From JBPOFM01 sp051252455 (GTDB taxonomy: Bacteria > Bacteroidota > Bacteroidia > Flavobacteriales > Flavobacteriaceae), in the NCBI GenBank assembly GCA_051252455.1, contig JBPOFM010000004.1:1-64000 (forward strand): a stretch of DNA of 64,000 nucleotides, given 5' to 3'. The notes beneath the pieces are model-generated. The model was not told where the DNA came from. It saw nothing but the letters and a program-made list of their open reading frames with translations, and ran no database searches. Positions 18,765 through 27,680 of the stretch are shown piece after piece. Position 1 is the first letter of the stretch. Every line of letters starts with the position of its first letter. A program made the position numbers and the translations under genes.

Positions 18765-19553
18765 ATGAAAATATTTATAGGGTCGCTCTTCGTAGTCTTT
18801 ACAATATCTCAAAGCTTTTCTCAAGGTATCATTGATGGCTTTTATCGTGGCAAAGGCAATGGAACTGCTGTTCTTGGCTTTGGATTTGAAGATCAAAAGA
18901 GCTATTTTGCCGGAAAGACCGAAGTTGATTTATCGCGAAGTCTTTTTTATGGAAATCTATTTAGCTCATATGGTATCTCTGAAAATTTGGATGCACAAAT
19001 AAGCATTCCATACTTAATAAGTGATGACAACAGAGATTTTCAAGATATAGGGATTTTCTTAAAGTATCGTTTTTACACTAACGGAAACATTCAATTGAGC
19101 TTTGGAACTGGTTTTTCTACACCTTTGAGCAATTATGCCATAGGTGACTTGAATGATTTAGGACAGCAAGCTACGATTATACAAACCCGTATTATGTTGC
19201 ACTCTCAATTCGCCAACAATTGGTTTGGAACTATACAAAGTGGTTTTTCATACAAGTTTGACGAAGTTCCAAACAGTCTTCCTTTTAGTCTCAAGGTTGG
19301 AAAAGCAACCTCCAAATGGTATTATGATGCATTTTACGAGTACCAATATTCATTCGGAGGTAATGATTATTTGGGCAGTCCAAGACCACAGAATTTCCGA
19401 GAATTCGGTGTTGATTACCATAAATTAGGCAGTACTGTTTTTAAAAAACTATCCGAAAATTTTGGAGCCTATTTTAATTTGTCATACTTGTTAGAAGGAC
19501 GGAACACGTTTCAAGGAGCTTCCTACGGGCTTGGATTCACCTATGATTTCTAA
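18765..19553 (+). CDS. Probable outer-membrane beta-barrel protein
   Basis: 262 residues with a signal peptide (MKIFIGSLFVVFTISQSFSQ). The mature part alternates hydrophobic and polar residues in short strands (NIQLSFGTGFSTPL, WFGTIQSGFSYKF, FGAYFNLSYLLEG) and ends in an aromatic (GLGFTYDF), the C-terminal signature of barrels inserted by the BAM machinery. It resembles transporter-type MetA-pathway barrels in outline. Substrate is unknown. It is probably a separate transcription unit, 51 bases after rlmH. Confidence 0.75.
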   Translation: MKIFIGSLFVVFTISQSFSQGIIDGFYRGKGNGTAVLGFGFEDQKSYFAGKTEVDLSRSLFYGNLFSSYGISENLDAQISIPYLISDDNRDFQDIGIFLKYRFYTNGNIQLSFGTGFSTPLSNYAIGDLNDLGQQATIIQTRIMLHSQFANNWFGTIQSGFSYKFDEVPNSLPFSLKVGKATSKWYYDAFYEYQYSFGGNDYLGSPRPQNFREFGVDYHKLGSTVFKKLSENFGAYFNLSYLLEGRNTFQGASYGLGFTYDF

Positions 19554-19560
19554 CAATACC

Positions 19561-19860
19561 CTAATATGTTTTATAGGATTCTTTACGTTTTTTCAATTGT
19601 TTTTCTAGATCACTGATAGTTTCCTTGACCGCCATTTCATAATTCTTTTTATTTGATGACGCAAATAAACGAGGTCCAGGTAGGCTCAAGCGAATATTGC
19701 AGATTTTATTGTCTACAGGTTCATTAGTATCTTCCTTAAAAAACACTTCGGCACTCACTATAAATTCGTATTTGTTTGCCAATTTGTCCAATTTTTCCTT
19801 GGCGTGTTCTGATAACCATTCGCTGGCATCGATATCTACATATTGAAAATTTACTGTCAT
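19561..19860 (-). CDS. HPF/RaiA-family ribosome hibernation factor, short form
   Basis: 99 residues. The beta-alpha-beta-beta-beta-alpha fold of the family is recognisable (MTVNFQYVDIDASEWLSEHA, KICNIRLSLPGPRLFASSNK, YEMAVKETISDLEKQLKKRK). Short HPF-type proteins bind the decoding centre of 30S subunits in stationary phase and block translation. The long C-terminal dimerisation domain of long HPF is absent. It ends seven bases from the convergent barrel gene. Confidence 0.9.
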   Translation of the reverse strand: MTVNFQYVDIDASEWLSEHAKEKLDKLANKYEFIVSAEVFFKEDTNEPVDNKICNIRLSLPGPRLFASSNKKNYEMAVKETISDLEKQLKKRKESYKTY

Positions 19861-19949
19861 AGTTCTTGATTTTTATGTGATGTAAGATACCATATTCTAG
19901 TTAAAAGAGCCTTTCCAAATTTCTTAAAATATCTATAAATGTTTTGAAA

Positions 19950-22016
19950 CTAATCAAGTCCTAAACTTTTAATATAGGCTTCATTATTGGAAGGTCTTCC
20001 TAAAAATTCCTCCACTGCGACATTAATATCTTTCTGGCTACCGTTGGCAAGAATCAGTTTTCTATACTTAACCCCTGTTGGTTGGTCTCTCAATCCATTG
20101 GTTTCAAAAACAGTGAACATATCTTGGGCATAGACTTCTGACCATAGATAACCGTAATAATAGGTTGGGTGTGTGTTGATATGAATCCAACTGGCTTGTG
20201 GATGTGTGCCTTCAATGTGATTAGACATGACACCCATTTGCGTGTCAATATCTCTCCATAACTGATCGCCGTCCAATGGTGTTTTTGGATTGTATTTATC
20301 ATATAAATTCATATCATAAATAACTTTTCTCAAGGATCCTTGAGCGAATAAGCCTGATGAAACATTTTTAGCCTTTACCATATTATCAAACTGTTCTTTT
20401 GGTAATACTTCTCCAGTTTTATAATGTTTTGCAAAAGAGCTTAAGATATCGTAATCCCAAATCCAATTTTCAAAAATTTGCGACATGGCTTCGCCAAAAT
20501 CAGCCTTCGTATCTGCCTGAATTGCGTATTCACCTTCATACGCCATCGCATTCATGATGTGACCAAATTCGTGAAAAAGTGTGTTCAATTCGCCATGACT
20601 CAATAAGGAAGGCATGTTTTCGGTAGGACGCGTAAAATTCCCCAAAAGCATTGACACTGGAACTTCGTATCCATCAGCAGTCATTTTTCCAGGTGATAAA
20701 GGCACGCCATAAAACCAAGATTCTTTGTTTGGTCTTGGATATAAATCTAAATAAAAACGACCTTTAAGTTTGGCACCATCATGAACTTCATACACTTCAA
20801 CCTCTTCGTGCCAGACAGAGGCATTTTCTATTTTTTTAAATTCCAAGCCCAATAATTCCTGATAAATATCCATCATTCCAGCCAAACATTCATTCATGGG
20901 AAGATATTCACGAATCTTTTCATTGTCAACTTGATATTCGTTTTTAAGGATTTGATTGTTGTAATAACTCACATCCCAAGGATTCAGCGGTGCATCGGTT
21001 GTGGCATTGGATTCTTTATTTCGCATGGCTTTTAGAATCTCTACATCTTTAAGAGCCTTTTCTTTTGATTCAGCTACCAAACCATCGATAAATTTCCAGA
21101 CTGTTTCTGGGTTTTTCGCCATTTTGGTCACCAAATTATAATCTGCAAACGATTTGTAGCCCATCAATTGTCCTAACTCATAACGCTTTTCGACCAATTG
21201 GTTCAGAATTTCCAAATTTTTATCCGCACCTCTATTAGAGTATAATGTCGTGAATTCTTTACGTGTTTTTTCTTGTGTGGCATTTTGCATCACTGGACCA
21301 TTGGTCGCAGAAATTACGGGGATTTCATAACTGTTTTCACCTGTTTTGTACTTTTCTTTAAAGCTTTCAGGTAAGCCCTCCACACCTGTTACATCGAGTT
21401 TTAAGCTAGAATCAGCTGAATTCATATTGGTTGAATATTGCGCAGACAGATCGGTGATTTCGGCTTTTAAGGCCTTAAAACGCTCAAGTTTGTCGGCATC
21501 TAAATTAACACCAGACTGATTAAAATTAACGATGATATCGTCAACTAAACGCTTTTTGTGACCTTCCAACTTTTTATAATCTTCTGATGCAGCGAATTTC
21601 TCAAATTGGCGAAACAATTCTTTATCAGATGTAAGAACCGTATTTAAAGAATCTACTTTTTGTGAATATTCCAACCCTTTGGTCCTTGTCAACGAGTCTG
21701 TGGAAGACCAATACAACATAAAGGAGTTGTTGTTGGCTTTGTTTAAATCGTTATATACATTATCAAATGCTTCGAAAGTATTTTCTAAAGTTGGATTCTT
21801 TTCACTTTTGATGGTCTCAATCTTTTGTGTGGCTTTATCTATGACAAAACTCACATAGGTTTCAATCGACTCGCCAGTAACATTGGCATAATCAAACGAT
21901 TCATTTAATGAAACATTGAAAGGATTATCGGCAGGAAGCTCAAGCGTATTTGTCTCTTCTTTTTTAGCACAATTCATAAATAAAAGCAAGGAAAGTGAAT
22001 AATAGATTGTTTTCAT
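19950..22016 (-). CDS. M3-family zinc metallopeptidase lipoprotein (Dcp-like)
   Basis: 688 residues from the ATG at 22016; the in-frame GTG 21 bases upstream overlaps the promoter-like box TATATTTG (22044-22037). The start gives a lipoprotein signal (MKTIYYSLSLLLFMNCAKKE). Zinc site LFHEFGHIMNAMAYEG lies near residue 480 (HEFGH with a downstream Glu in the EAMSQIFENW segment), as in peptidyl-dipeptidase Dcp and oligopeptidase A. It would cut dipeptides or short peptides in the periplasm or at the outer membrane. Length matches Dcp. Confidence 0.94.
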   Translation of the reverse strand: MKTIYYSLSLLLFMNCAKKEETNTLELPADNPFNVSLNESFDYANVTGESIETYVSFVIDKATQKIETIKSEKNPTLENTFEAFDNVYNDLNKANNNSFMLYWSSTDSLTRTKGLEYSQKVDSLNTVLTSDKELFRQFEKFAASEDYKKLEGHKKRLVDDIIVNFNQSGVNLDADKLERFKALKAEITDLSAQYSTNMNSADSSLKLDVTGVEGLPESFKEKYKTGENSYEIPVISATNGPVMQNATQEKTRKEFTTLYSNRGADKNLEILNQLVEKRYELGQLMGYKSFADYNLVTKMAKNPETVWKFIDGLVAESKEKALKDVEILKAMRNKESNATTDAPLNPWDVSYYNNQILKNEYQVDNEKIREYLPMNECLAGMMDIYQELLGLEFKKIENASVWHEEVEVYEVHDGAKLKGRFYLDLYPRPNKESWFYGVPLSPGKMTADGYEVPVSMLLGNFTRPTENMPSLLSHGELNTLFHEFGHIMNAMAYEGEYAIQADTKADFGEAMSQIFENWIWDYDILSSFAKHYKTGEVLPKEQFDNMVKAKNVSSGLFAQGSLRKVIYDMNLYDKYNPKTPLDGDQLWRDIDTQMGVMSNHIEGTHPQASWIHINTHPTYYYGYLWSEVYAQDMFTVFETNGLRDQPTGVKYRKLILANGSQKDINVAVEEFLGRPSNNEAYIKSLGLD

Positions 22017-22089
22017 CGAAAGGAATTTAGTAGTCACAAATATACTATTCCTCTTTTACTTTCTTCCTTTTTAAGTAAAGTAGAGATCT

Positions 22090-22446
22090 TTATTTGGAAT
22101 ATTTTCGTTCATCTTTCCAAATCAGAGTTTTTGATATCCCACTGGAAAAATCTGGACATTTCCCGTCGCCTCTTCCTGTCATTCCTCCATCAGGTGCGCA
22201 AACAATTTCGCATTTCTCATTATATAACTTGCTAAATTGATCGCAACATGCAGCGTTAAAATAGTAAAATATGTTCCCTTCGCTTTCCCATTTCCAAACT
22301 TCGGCTGGCGGATTTTGAACTGGTTGCGACTTTAGTGACTCAACTTTTTCAGAAATGCAACTTGGTTGTTCCGATTTTTGTTGAGTTGGTTTACAGGAAA
22401 AAAGGCTTATTAATATTAGAAGGATGTACATATGGTTTGTTTTCAT
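22090..22446 (-). CDS. Small lipoprotein, DUF6970-like
   Basis: 118 residues from the ATG at 22446 (MKTNHMYILLILISLFSCKP, lipobox LFSC). The open frame runs 25 codons further but lacks a signal there. The mature part has the pattern VWKWESEGNIFYYFNAACCD, a CC pair, and CAPDGGMTGRGDGKCPDF, which I associate with the DUF6970 family (moderate certainty). The glycine-aspartate-rich motif might bind metal; function unknown. It is 73 bases upstream of the M3 peptidase on the same strand. Confidence 0.8.
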   Translation of the reverse strand: MKTNHMYILLILISLFSCKPTQQKSEQPSCISEKVESLKSQPVQNPPAEVWKWESEGNIFYYFNAACCDQFSKLYNEKCEIVCAPDGGMTGRGDGKCPDFSSGISKTLIWKDERKYSK

Positions 22447-22576
22447 TTGTTTTGACGTGAATGTTAATTGAGATTTACGAGATAGTTGGTGTTGAATTAA
22501 GGAAGGTTCATTTAACATCAAGATATGGTCAGTTTCAATTGACTATATCGACTGTTAAACGAAGTTAGTTTATTTT

Positions 22577-22604
22577 TTGGTGTAAATCGATAATCGTACA
22601 TTTG
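22577..22604 (+). promoter_or_regulatory. Bacteroidota-type promoter of rdgB
   Basis: TTG at 22577-22579, 17-base spacer, TACATTTG at 22597-22604. It lies 22 bases before the rdgB start. Confidence 0.5.
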
Positions 22605-22626
22605 ATATTCATTAACTTTTGACAAA

Positions 22627-23205
22627 ATGCAACTCGTTTTCGCTACCAACAATCTCAATAAATTAAAGGAAGTTCAATCATTAATTCCGTCTCACATTAA
22701 GCTTTTGAGTTTGGCAGATATTGGCTGTTATGAAGACATCCCCGAAACTCAAGAAACGATTGAAGGTAATGCTGTTCAAAAGGCAAAATATCTAAAACAA
22801 ACCTATGGTTACGATTGTTTTGCAGACGACACAGGTTTAGAAGTGGAAGCCTTAATTGGAGAACCTGGAGTGTATTCTGCGCGTTATGCCGGTGAACAAC
22901 GCAATGCGGATGATAACATGGAAAAACTGTTAACCAATTTGAAAGTGCATCAAAACAGAAAGGCACAATTTAAAACGGTCATCGCTCTACATCTCGATGG
23001 AACACTGCACACCTTCACTGGAATTTGCATAGGTGAAATTACGCATAAAAGACAGGGCAACAAAGGATTTGGTTACGACCCCATATTCAAGGCAGAAAAT
23101 CATAATAAGACATTTGCTGAAATAAGCCTTCAAGAAAAAAACGACATTGGACATCGTGGCATAGCTGTCAAACAACTCGTAGCATTTTTATCTAAAGAAT
23201 ACTAA
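22627..23205 (+). CDS. rdgB: Non-canonical purine NTP pyrophosphatase (RdgB/HAM1)
   Basis: 192 residues. It hydrolyses dITP, dXTP and XTP to the monophosphate and so keeps deaminated purines out of DNA. The N-terminal LVFATNNLNKLKEVQSLIP, the metal-binding DDTGLEVEALIGEPGVYSAR, the GKGFGYDP-type NKGFGYDPIF and the C-terminal DIGHRGIAVKQL are all present. Length is normal. It is transcribed alone from its own promoter. Confidence 0.96.
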   Translation: MQLVFATNNLNKLKEVQSLIPSHIKLLSLADIGCYEDIPETQETIEGNAVQKAKYLKQTYGYDCFADDTGLEVEALIGEPGVYSARYAGEQRNADDNMEKLLTNLKVHQNRKAQFKTVIALHLDGTLHTFTGICIGEITHKRQGNKGFGYDPIFKAENHNKTFAEISLQEKNDIGHRGIAVKQLVAFLSKEY

Positions 23206-23387
23206 AAAATATCCATTTGATGTAACAACTTCAAATGTTCTGCGTCCTATTACCCGTAAATCCTGTATCTTGCATATAGGTAAAAAGTTTTTAGTTGCAT
23301 GATTTTGTATAATAAGTTTCGACTTAAAAAACCCATCAAACTCAAAACCAAACATCTTGATTATTAAACCTTGAACACATCAGCTTA

Positions 23388-24092
23388 ATGCAATCTATAA
23401 ACCAACTGGCGGACAACGTCATTCACATTAGAGAAATCGTTCGTAATTTTCAAATGGGTCAGGAAACGGTCTATGTTTTAAAAGGGATTGACCTAGACAT
23501 CCAACGTGGCGAATACGTTGCCATCATGGGACCTTCTGGTTCTGGAAAATCCACTCTAATGAATCTGTTAGGATGTTTGGACACGCCAACTTCAGGAAAA
23601 TATATTTTGAATGGTGCTGATGTCAGTGAAATGAGCGATGATCAGTTGGCAGAAATTAGGAATAAGGAAATCGGGTTTGTGTTTCAAACCTTTAATTTAC
23701 TACCAAGAACAACGGCTTTGGACAATGTCGCGTTACCTATGATTTATGCAGGTGCTTCCAAAAGCGATCGAAATGCACGCGCAGCAGAAGTTTTAACTAG
23801 TGTTGGGCTTGCAGACCGAATGGACCACAAACCTAACGAACTTTCGGGCGGCCAACGTCAGCGTGTCGCGGTTGGTAGAGCTTTGGTAAACAAACCGTCC
23901 ATCATACTCGCCGATGAGCCCACAGGAAATCTCGATTCTAAAACCTCTTTGGAAATCATGCAATTATTCGATGAAATTCATCAAGCAGGAAATACGGTGA
24001 TCATCGTGACACATGAAGAAGATGTCGCCGAGCGTGCAAAACGTGTGATTCGATTGAGAGATGGTGTTATTGAGAGTGATACTTTGAATTAG
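23388..24092 (+). CDS. ABC transporter ATPase, MacB/LolD type
   Basis: 234 residues. Walker A GPSGSGKSTLMNLLG near 47-60, Q-loop FVFQTFNLLPRTTALDNVAL, signature LSGGQRQRVAVGRAL, Walker B IILADEPTGNLDSKT and the switch histidine VTHEEDVAERA are all intact. The family powers MacB-, LolCDE- or FtsX-type permeases. The gene for a permease of that type is at 8621-9862, not adjacent. Its stop codon is followed directly by a heptanucleotide repeat array. Confidence 0.94.
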   Translation: MQSINQLADNVIHIREIVRNFQMGQETVYVLKGIDLDIQRGEYVAIMGPSGSGKSTLMNLLGCLDTPTSGKYILNGADVSEMSDDQLAEIRNKEIGFVFQTFNLLPRTTALDNVALPMIYAGASKSDRNARAAEVLTSVGLADRMDHKPNELSGGQRQRVAVGRALVNKPSIILADEPTGNLDSKTSLEIMQLFDEIHQAGNTVIIVTHEEDVAERAKRVIRLRDGVIESDTLN

Positions 24093-24183
24093 TGGTCAGT
24101 GTTCAGTGTTCAGTGTTCAGTGGTCAGTGTTCAGTGGTCAGTGTTCAGTGTTCAGTGTTCAGTGTTCAGTGTTCAGTGTTCAG
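24093..24183 (+). repeat. Heptanucleotide tandem repeat, 13 copies
   Basis: Thirteen exact-length copies of TGTTCAG, with copies 1, 5 and 7 reading TGGTCAG instead, beginning on the base after the ABC ATPase stop codon. A 91-bp array. No spacers, so not CRISPR. The 7-bp unit leaves one frame without stops, which explains an artificial serine/valine/cysteine/glutamine ORF across it. Confidence 0.95.
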
Positions 24184-24273
24184 TAAACAAAACTTACAGT
24201 TTACGCTTTGTAAAAGTTTTTTGTGAATTAATTTCTGGATTTGCTACTTCTTCGAGCTTTCAACTTATAACGC

Positions 24274-24729
24274 CTAGCTCCTAACCTTTAAAGTCCATTC
24301 AAAATTAAATGTGGATACTTCCATTCCTTCTGAATTTTTTCCAACGGATTTCATCCAGACAGTTTGTCCTTCACCTGTAGAAATTGCCTTTTCAATTGCT
24401 TCATCAACCAAATGGCCATCAACACATTCAAATATGATGCGCCCCGTTGCTTTTTTCGTAAAAGATGCGTTATTGTTTGCAACGAGCATCGATATTTTTT
24501 TTCCGCTACTTCTGATTTTTGACATGACTATAGCTCCAGTTGTCAACTCCGCTGCCATGCCTTGTACTGCCCAAAACATCGAGTTAAATGGGTTTTGATT
24601 AAACCAACGATGTTTCACAGTCACCACACACCTATCGACTTCTAAAATTTTAGCTCTTACACCACAAAAATAAGCGGAGGGTAATTTGAACATTAAAAAA
24701 CTATTGAGTTTACTGGGAGAAATGGTCAT
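24274..24729 (-). CDS. DUF4442 hotdog-fold protein
   Basis: 151 residues. Family-typical features: the LPSAYFCGVRAKILEVDRCV start, WFNQNPFNSMFWAVQGMAAE in the central helix region, and a C-terminal thioesterase-like sheet (GQTVWMKSVGKNSEGMEVST). DUF4442 proteins share the hotdog fold of acyl-CoA thioesterases but lack a defined substrate. It converges on the ABC ATPase gene with the repeat array between them. Confidence 0.9.
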   Translation of the reverse strand: MTISPSKLNSFLMFKLPSAYFCGVRAKILEVDRCVVTVKHRWFNQNPFNSMFWAVQGMAAELTTGAIVMSKIRSSGKKISMLVANNNASFTKKATGRIIFECVDGHLVDEAIEKAISTGEGQTVWMKSVGKNSEGMEVSTFNFEWTLKVRS

Positions 24730-24811
24730 CCTGAATCTTTATTTCCGCTAAAATATCAAATTAAAACCATATTTCAATTTGTTAAATTTATGTTAAAATA
24801 CACTACTATGG

Positions 24812-24844
24812 TTTGCATAGTACCTTCTTTTGGATATATATTTG
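24812..24844 (+). promoter_or_regulatory. Bacteroidota-type promoter of the DUF4870-PadR-PspC operon
   Basis: TTTG (24812-24815), 21-base spacer, TATATTTG (24837-24844); the first ATG follows 30 bases later. Both boxes match the TTTG / TAnnTTTG consensus. Confidence 0.7.
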
Positions 24845-24874
24845 CATAAGAAACTATTATATACTTTTCGAATC

Positions 24875-25321
24875 ATGCTAGACAACCATCAAAAAAACAT
24901 CGCAACATTCATCCATTTATCTACATTTTCAAGATTTCTGATTCCATTTGGAAATTTCATTGGACCAATCGTTCTTTGGACTACCAACAAGGATAAATCC
25001 AACTTTATCGATGCACATGGCAAACAGGCCATTAATTTTCAAATCAGCATTTTACTATATGCCGTGATTCTAGGAACGATTAGTATTCCTTTTTTCATAT
25101 TTAATATGTTTGACGGCATCAACCTTATCGATTTTAATGGTTTCAATGACTTCCACATCAATATTGGTAAGCCTTCTCCTCTACTCTATATTGGTGGTGG
25201 ACTTGGAGCCATTGCGATCATCGGGTTCATATTAGAACTTGTTTTTATTGTGAAAGCCAGTTTAAAAGCACGCGATGGAGAATTATTTCAATATCCAATT
25301 ACTATCAATTTTTTAAAATAA
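24875..25321 (+). CDS. DUF4870 membrane protein
   Basis: 148 residues from the ATG at 24875 (MLDNHQKNIATFIHLSTFSR); the frame is open further upstream only across the promoter. Three to four membrane helices: FLIPFGNFIGPIVLW, ISILLYAVILGTISIPFFIF and GGLGAIAIIGFILELVFIV, with the signature DKSNFIDAHGKQAINFQ between the first two. This is the DUF4870/Tic20-like family, of unknown function, common beside PspC/PadR genes. It is likely the first gene of an operon running to 27583 or beyond. Confidence 0.88.
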   Translation: MLDNHQKNIATFIHLSTFSRFLIPFGNFIGPIVLWTTNKDKSNFIDAHGKQAINFQISILLYAVILGTISIPFFIFNMFDGINLIDFNGFNDFHINIGKPSPLLYIGGGLGAIAIIGFILELVFIVKASLKARDGELFQYPITINFLK

Positions 25322-25375
25322 AATTTCATCAATTGTGCCGATGGCACGATCAATCATCAAATCATCAATCAAAAA

Positions 25376-25414
25376 ATGAACAGTTTCAAATTATTTAATC
25401 AGATTAGAATATGA
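25376..25414 (+). CDS. Possible 12-codon leader ORF overlapping padR start
   Basis: ATG at 25376 opens a 12-codon frame (MNSFKLFNQIRI) that ends in TGA at 25412-25414, overlapping the padR ATG (ATGA). This arrangement would allow translational coupling. It might equally be chance; the preceding 15 bases and the ATG are part of a sequence that recurs before the 27673 gene. Confidence 0.3.
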   Translation: MNSFKLFNQIRI

Positions 25415-25755
25415 AGATAGAAAACACGAAAGCACAAATGCGAAAAGGTGTTCTGGAATACTGCATACTTTCGGTCCTCAAGGATGAGGATGCTTATGTT
25501 GCAGAGATTCTTGAAACACTTAAAGACGCTAAAATGCTTGTGGTAGAAGGCACCATTTATCCTTTACTTACACGACTTAAAAATGCAGGGCTTCTTAATT
25601 ATCGCTGGGAAGAATCAACATCAGGACCTCCTCGTAAATATTATGGATTAACAGAAACAGGTAAATTGTTTCTCAAAGAATTGAATACCACTTGGAGTGA
25701 ATTACAAAACGCAGTCAATTTAGTAACCAGAACAAAAAAACCAAACAATGAATAA
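25411..25755 (+). CDS. PadR-family transcriptional regulator
   Basis: 114 residues, the short PadR form. Winged-helix part: MRKGVLEYCILSVLKDEDAY, the wing VVEGTIYPLLTRLKNAGLL, and SGPPRKYYGLTETGKLFL, followed by a short dimerisation helix. Regulators of this type usually control the adjacent operon; here the PspC gene overlaps by eight bases, so autoregulation of an envelope-stress operon is a reasonable inference. The effector is unknown. Confidence 0.93.
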   Translation: MKIENTKAQMRKGVLEYCILSVLKDEDAYVAEILETLKDAKMLVVEGTIYPLLTRLKNAGLLNYRWEESTSGPPRKYYGLTETGKLFLKELNTTWSELQNAVNLVTRTKKPNNE

Positions 25756-27583
25756 GACAGTCAACATAAATTTAGCAGGTATATTTTTTCATATCGATGA
25801 AGATGCGTATCTAAAATTGCAACGCTATCTTGACGCGATCAAACGTTCATTTACCGATTCTCAAGGACGCTCGGAAATCATTGCCGACATTGAGGCTCGT
25901 ATTTCTGAATTATTCGGCGAACGTGTAAAACATGACAAACAAGTCATCGGCGTTAAGGAAGTCGACGAGGTGATCACCATTATGGGACAACCAGAAGATT
26001 ACCTTGTGGACGACGAAATCTTTGAAGATGAACCACAACCGTCATATAAATCTTCAAAAGAATCTAATTATTCCAAAAAATTATATAGAGATACCGACAA
26101 CTCCTATATCGCCGGTGTCGCGTCTGGTTTAGGGCATTATCTTGGTATAGATGCTATGTGGGTACGACTTTTATGGATTTTATTGACACTCGGTTCTGGT
26201 GGAACTTTTGTACTGATCTATGTACTTTTTTGGGTGTTGGTGCCAGAAGCTTTGACGACGTCAGAAAAACTGACCATGAAAGGAGAGCCTGTAAACATCA
26301 GCAACATTGAAAAAAAAATCAAGGACGGATTTGATAATGTCTCACAAAATGTCTCGGATGCCGTAAAAAATATCGATCTACCAAAACAAAGCAATCGTAT
26401 TAAATCATCGTCAAAATCATTTTTTGACACAATTGGAGACATCATCATGTTTTTTCTTAAAATTGTGTCCAAGTTTATTGGCATCATTTTAATGATTGTT
26501 GGTGCGAGCACACTTATCATGTTAATCATAGCCTTGTTTTCAGTAGGTGTTGCCGACGTCATTAACATTCCTGGTATTGACTTTTTCAATGCAGCAAATG
26601 CGGCTGACATACCGGTTTGGCTAATGTCTTTCTTATTGTTTTTTGCAGTTGGAATTCCTTTTTTCTTCGTCTTTTATTTGGGCTTGAAAATATTAGTCAA
26701 CAATTTAAAATCGATTGGTAACATTGCGAAATTCTCTCTTTTCGGACTTTGGCTAATGGCCATCATCGGATTGGCGTTCGTAGGGGTCAAGCAAGCCAGC
26801 GAATTTTCTGAAGAAGCAAGCGTAGTTCAAAGAGAACAGCTCAACATTCCTGCTAATGACACACTTTTTATAAGTATGAAAGGTAATCCTTTGTACAGCA
26901 AACAATTTGGAAGACACAGCAACACATTGAAGCCTGTCTACAATGAAAATGATCAAAAACTACTTTATAGAACTGATGTCAGATTAATTATAAAACCCAC
27001 AAGAGATTCAGTAGCAAGTATTAGTATCGATAAAAACTCAAGAGGCAATAGTTATAAGAATGCCAAAATGCGAGCTGAGAAGATTGATTACAATTATAGG
27101 GTTAATGGAAACAGACTCGATTTGGATGGTTTTTTAACGACGGCTTTTGAAAACAAATTTAGAGATCAGCAAGTGGAAGTGATTGTGTACGTGCCAGAAG
27201 GAACGATTCTTTTTGCAGATGAAAACACCAACTCATTTCAAGGGAGGTATCACTATACTTATAGTACTAATTATGATGATGCGGATATAAATACGGTTAT
27301 AAACAACAATGGTAAAATCCTTCAATATGGAAACAAAGGGCATTATTTCAGGGTTTTGAATGATGAATTAGAATGCTTGAATTGTTGGGATGACGAAGAG
27401 TTTAAAATGAAAATCGACCTTAATGACGACGATTCCGAATTTATAATGGATGAAGATGGATTGCGTATTAAAAATGACAGTACATCCATTGAAATAAATA
27501 AAAACGGCGTCAAGTCTAACAGCGAAAGTGTACGAGTTAATATTGACAAAAACGGAATTGAAATCACTTCCGACGATAATTAA
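25748..27583 (+). CDS. PspC-domain membrane protein
   Basis: 611 residues. N-terminal 85 residues resemble the HAAS-like helical module (RYLDAIKRSFTDSQGRSEII, EVITIMGQPEDYL). The PspC domain (about 112-175) has LYRDTDNSYIAGVASGLGHY then a long membrane helix. Further membrane helices lie near 235-270, 292-320 and 330-352. The last 250 residues are a soluble, acidic beta-rich tail ending in repeats around DENS/SIEINKNGVK. PspC proteins act in phage-shock envelope stress. It overlaps padR by eight bases. Confidence 0.9.
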   Translation: MNKTVNINLAGIFFHIDEDAYLKLQRYLDAIKRSFTDSQGRSEIIADIEARISELFGERVKHDKQVIGVKEVDEVITIMGQPEDYLVDDEIFEDEPQPSYKSSKESNYSKKLYRDTDNSYIAGVASGLGHYLGIDAMWVRLLWILLTLGSGGTFVLIYVLFWVLVPEALTTSEKLTMKGEPVNISNIEKKIKDGFDNVSQNVSDAVKNIDLPKQSNRIKSSSKSFFDTIGDIIMFFLKIVSKFIGIILMIVGASTLIMLIIALFSVGVADVINIPGIDFFNAANAADIPVWLMSFLLFFAVGIPFFFVFYLGLKILVNNLKSIGNIAKFSLFGLWLMAIIGLAFVGVKQASEFSEEASVVQREQLNIPANDTLFISMKGNPLYSKQFGRHSNTLKPVYNENDQKLLYRTDVRLIIKPTRDSVASISIDKNSRGNSYKNAKMRAEKIDYNYRVNGNRLDLDGFLTTAFENKFRDQQVEVIVYVPEGTILFADENTNSFQGRYHYTYSTNYDDADINTVINNNGKILQYGNKGHYFRVLNDELECLNCWDDEEFKMKIDLNDDDSEFIMDEDGLRIKNDSTSIEINKNGVKSNSESVRVNIDKNGIEITSDDN

Positions 27584-27657
27584 CAGTTCATCATCAATAA
27601 TCAACAGTTCAGATAGTGCAATTCGTTAAACACAATTAAGCATTGGATATTTGTACC

Positions 27658-27680
27658 ATCATCAATCAAAAAATGAAACA
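27658..27680 (+). repeat. Second copy of the padR leader sequence
   Basis: ATCATCAATCAAAAAATGAA here (27658-27677) is identical to 25361-25380 and both copies are followed by (A)CAGTT. In this copy the ATG at 27673 is the start of a real gene. Confidence 0.8.

Noticed and set aside
24093..24183. Tandem repeat as a possible CRISPR array
   Set aside because: The unit is seven bases with no spacers, and no cas gene is nearby.
24099..24284. Serine/valine-rich ORF across the heptanucleotide array
   Set aside because: It is a by-product of a 7-bp repeat without stop codons, not a protein-coding gene.
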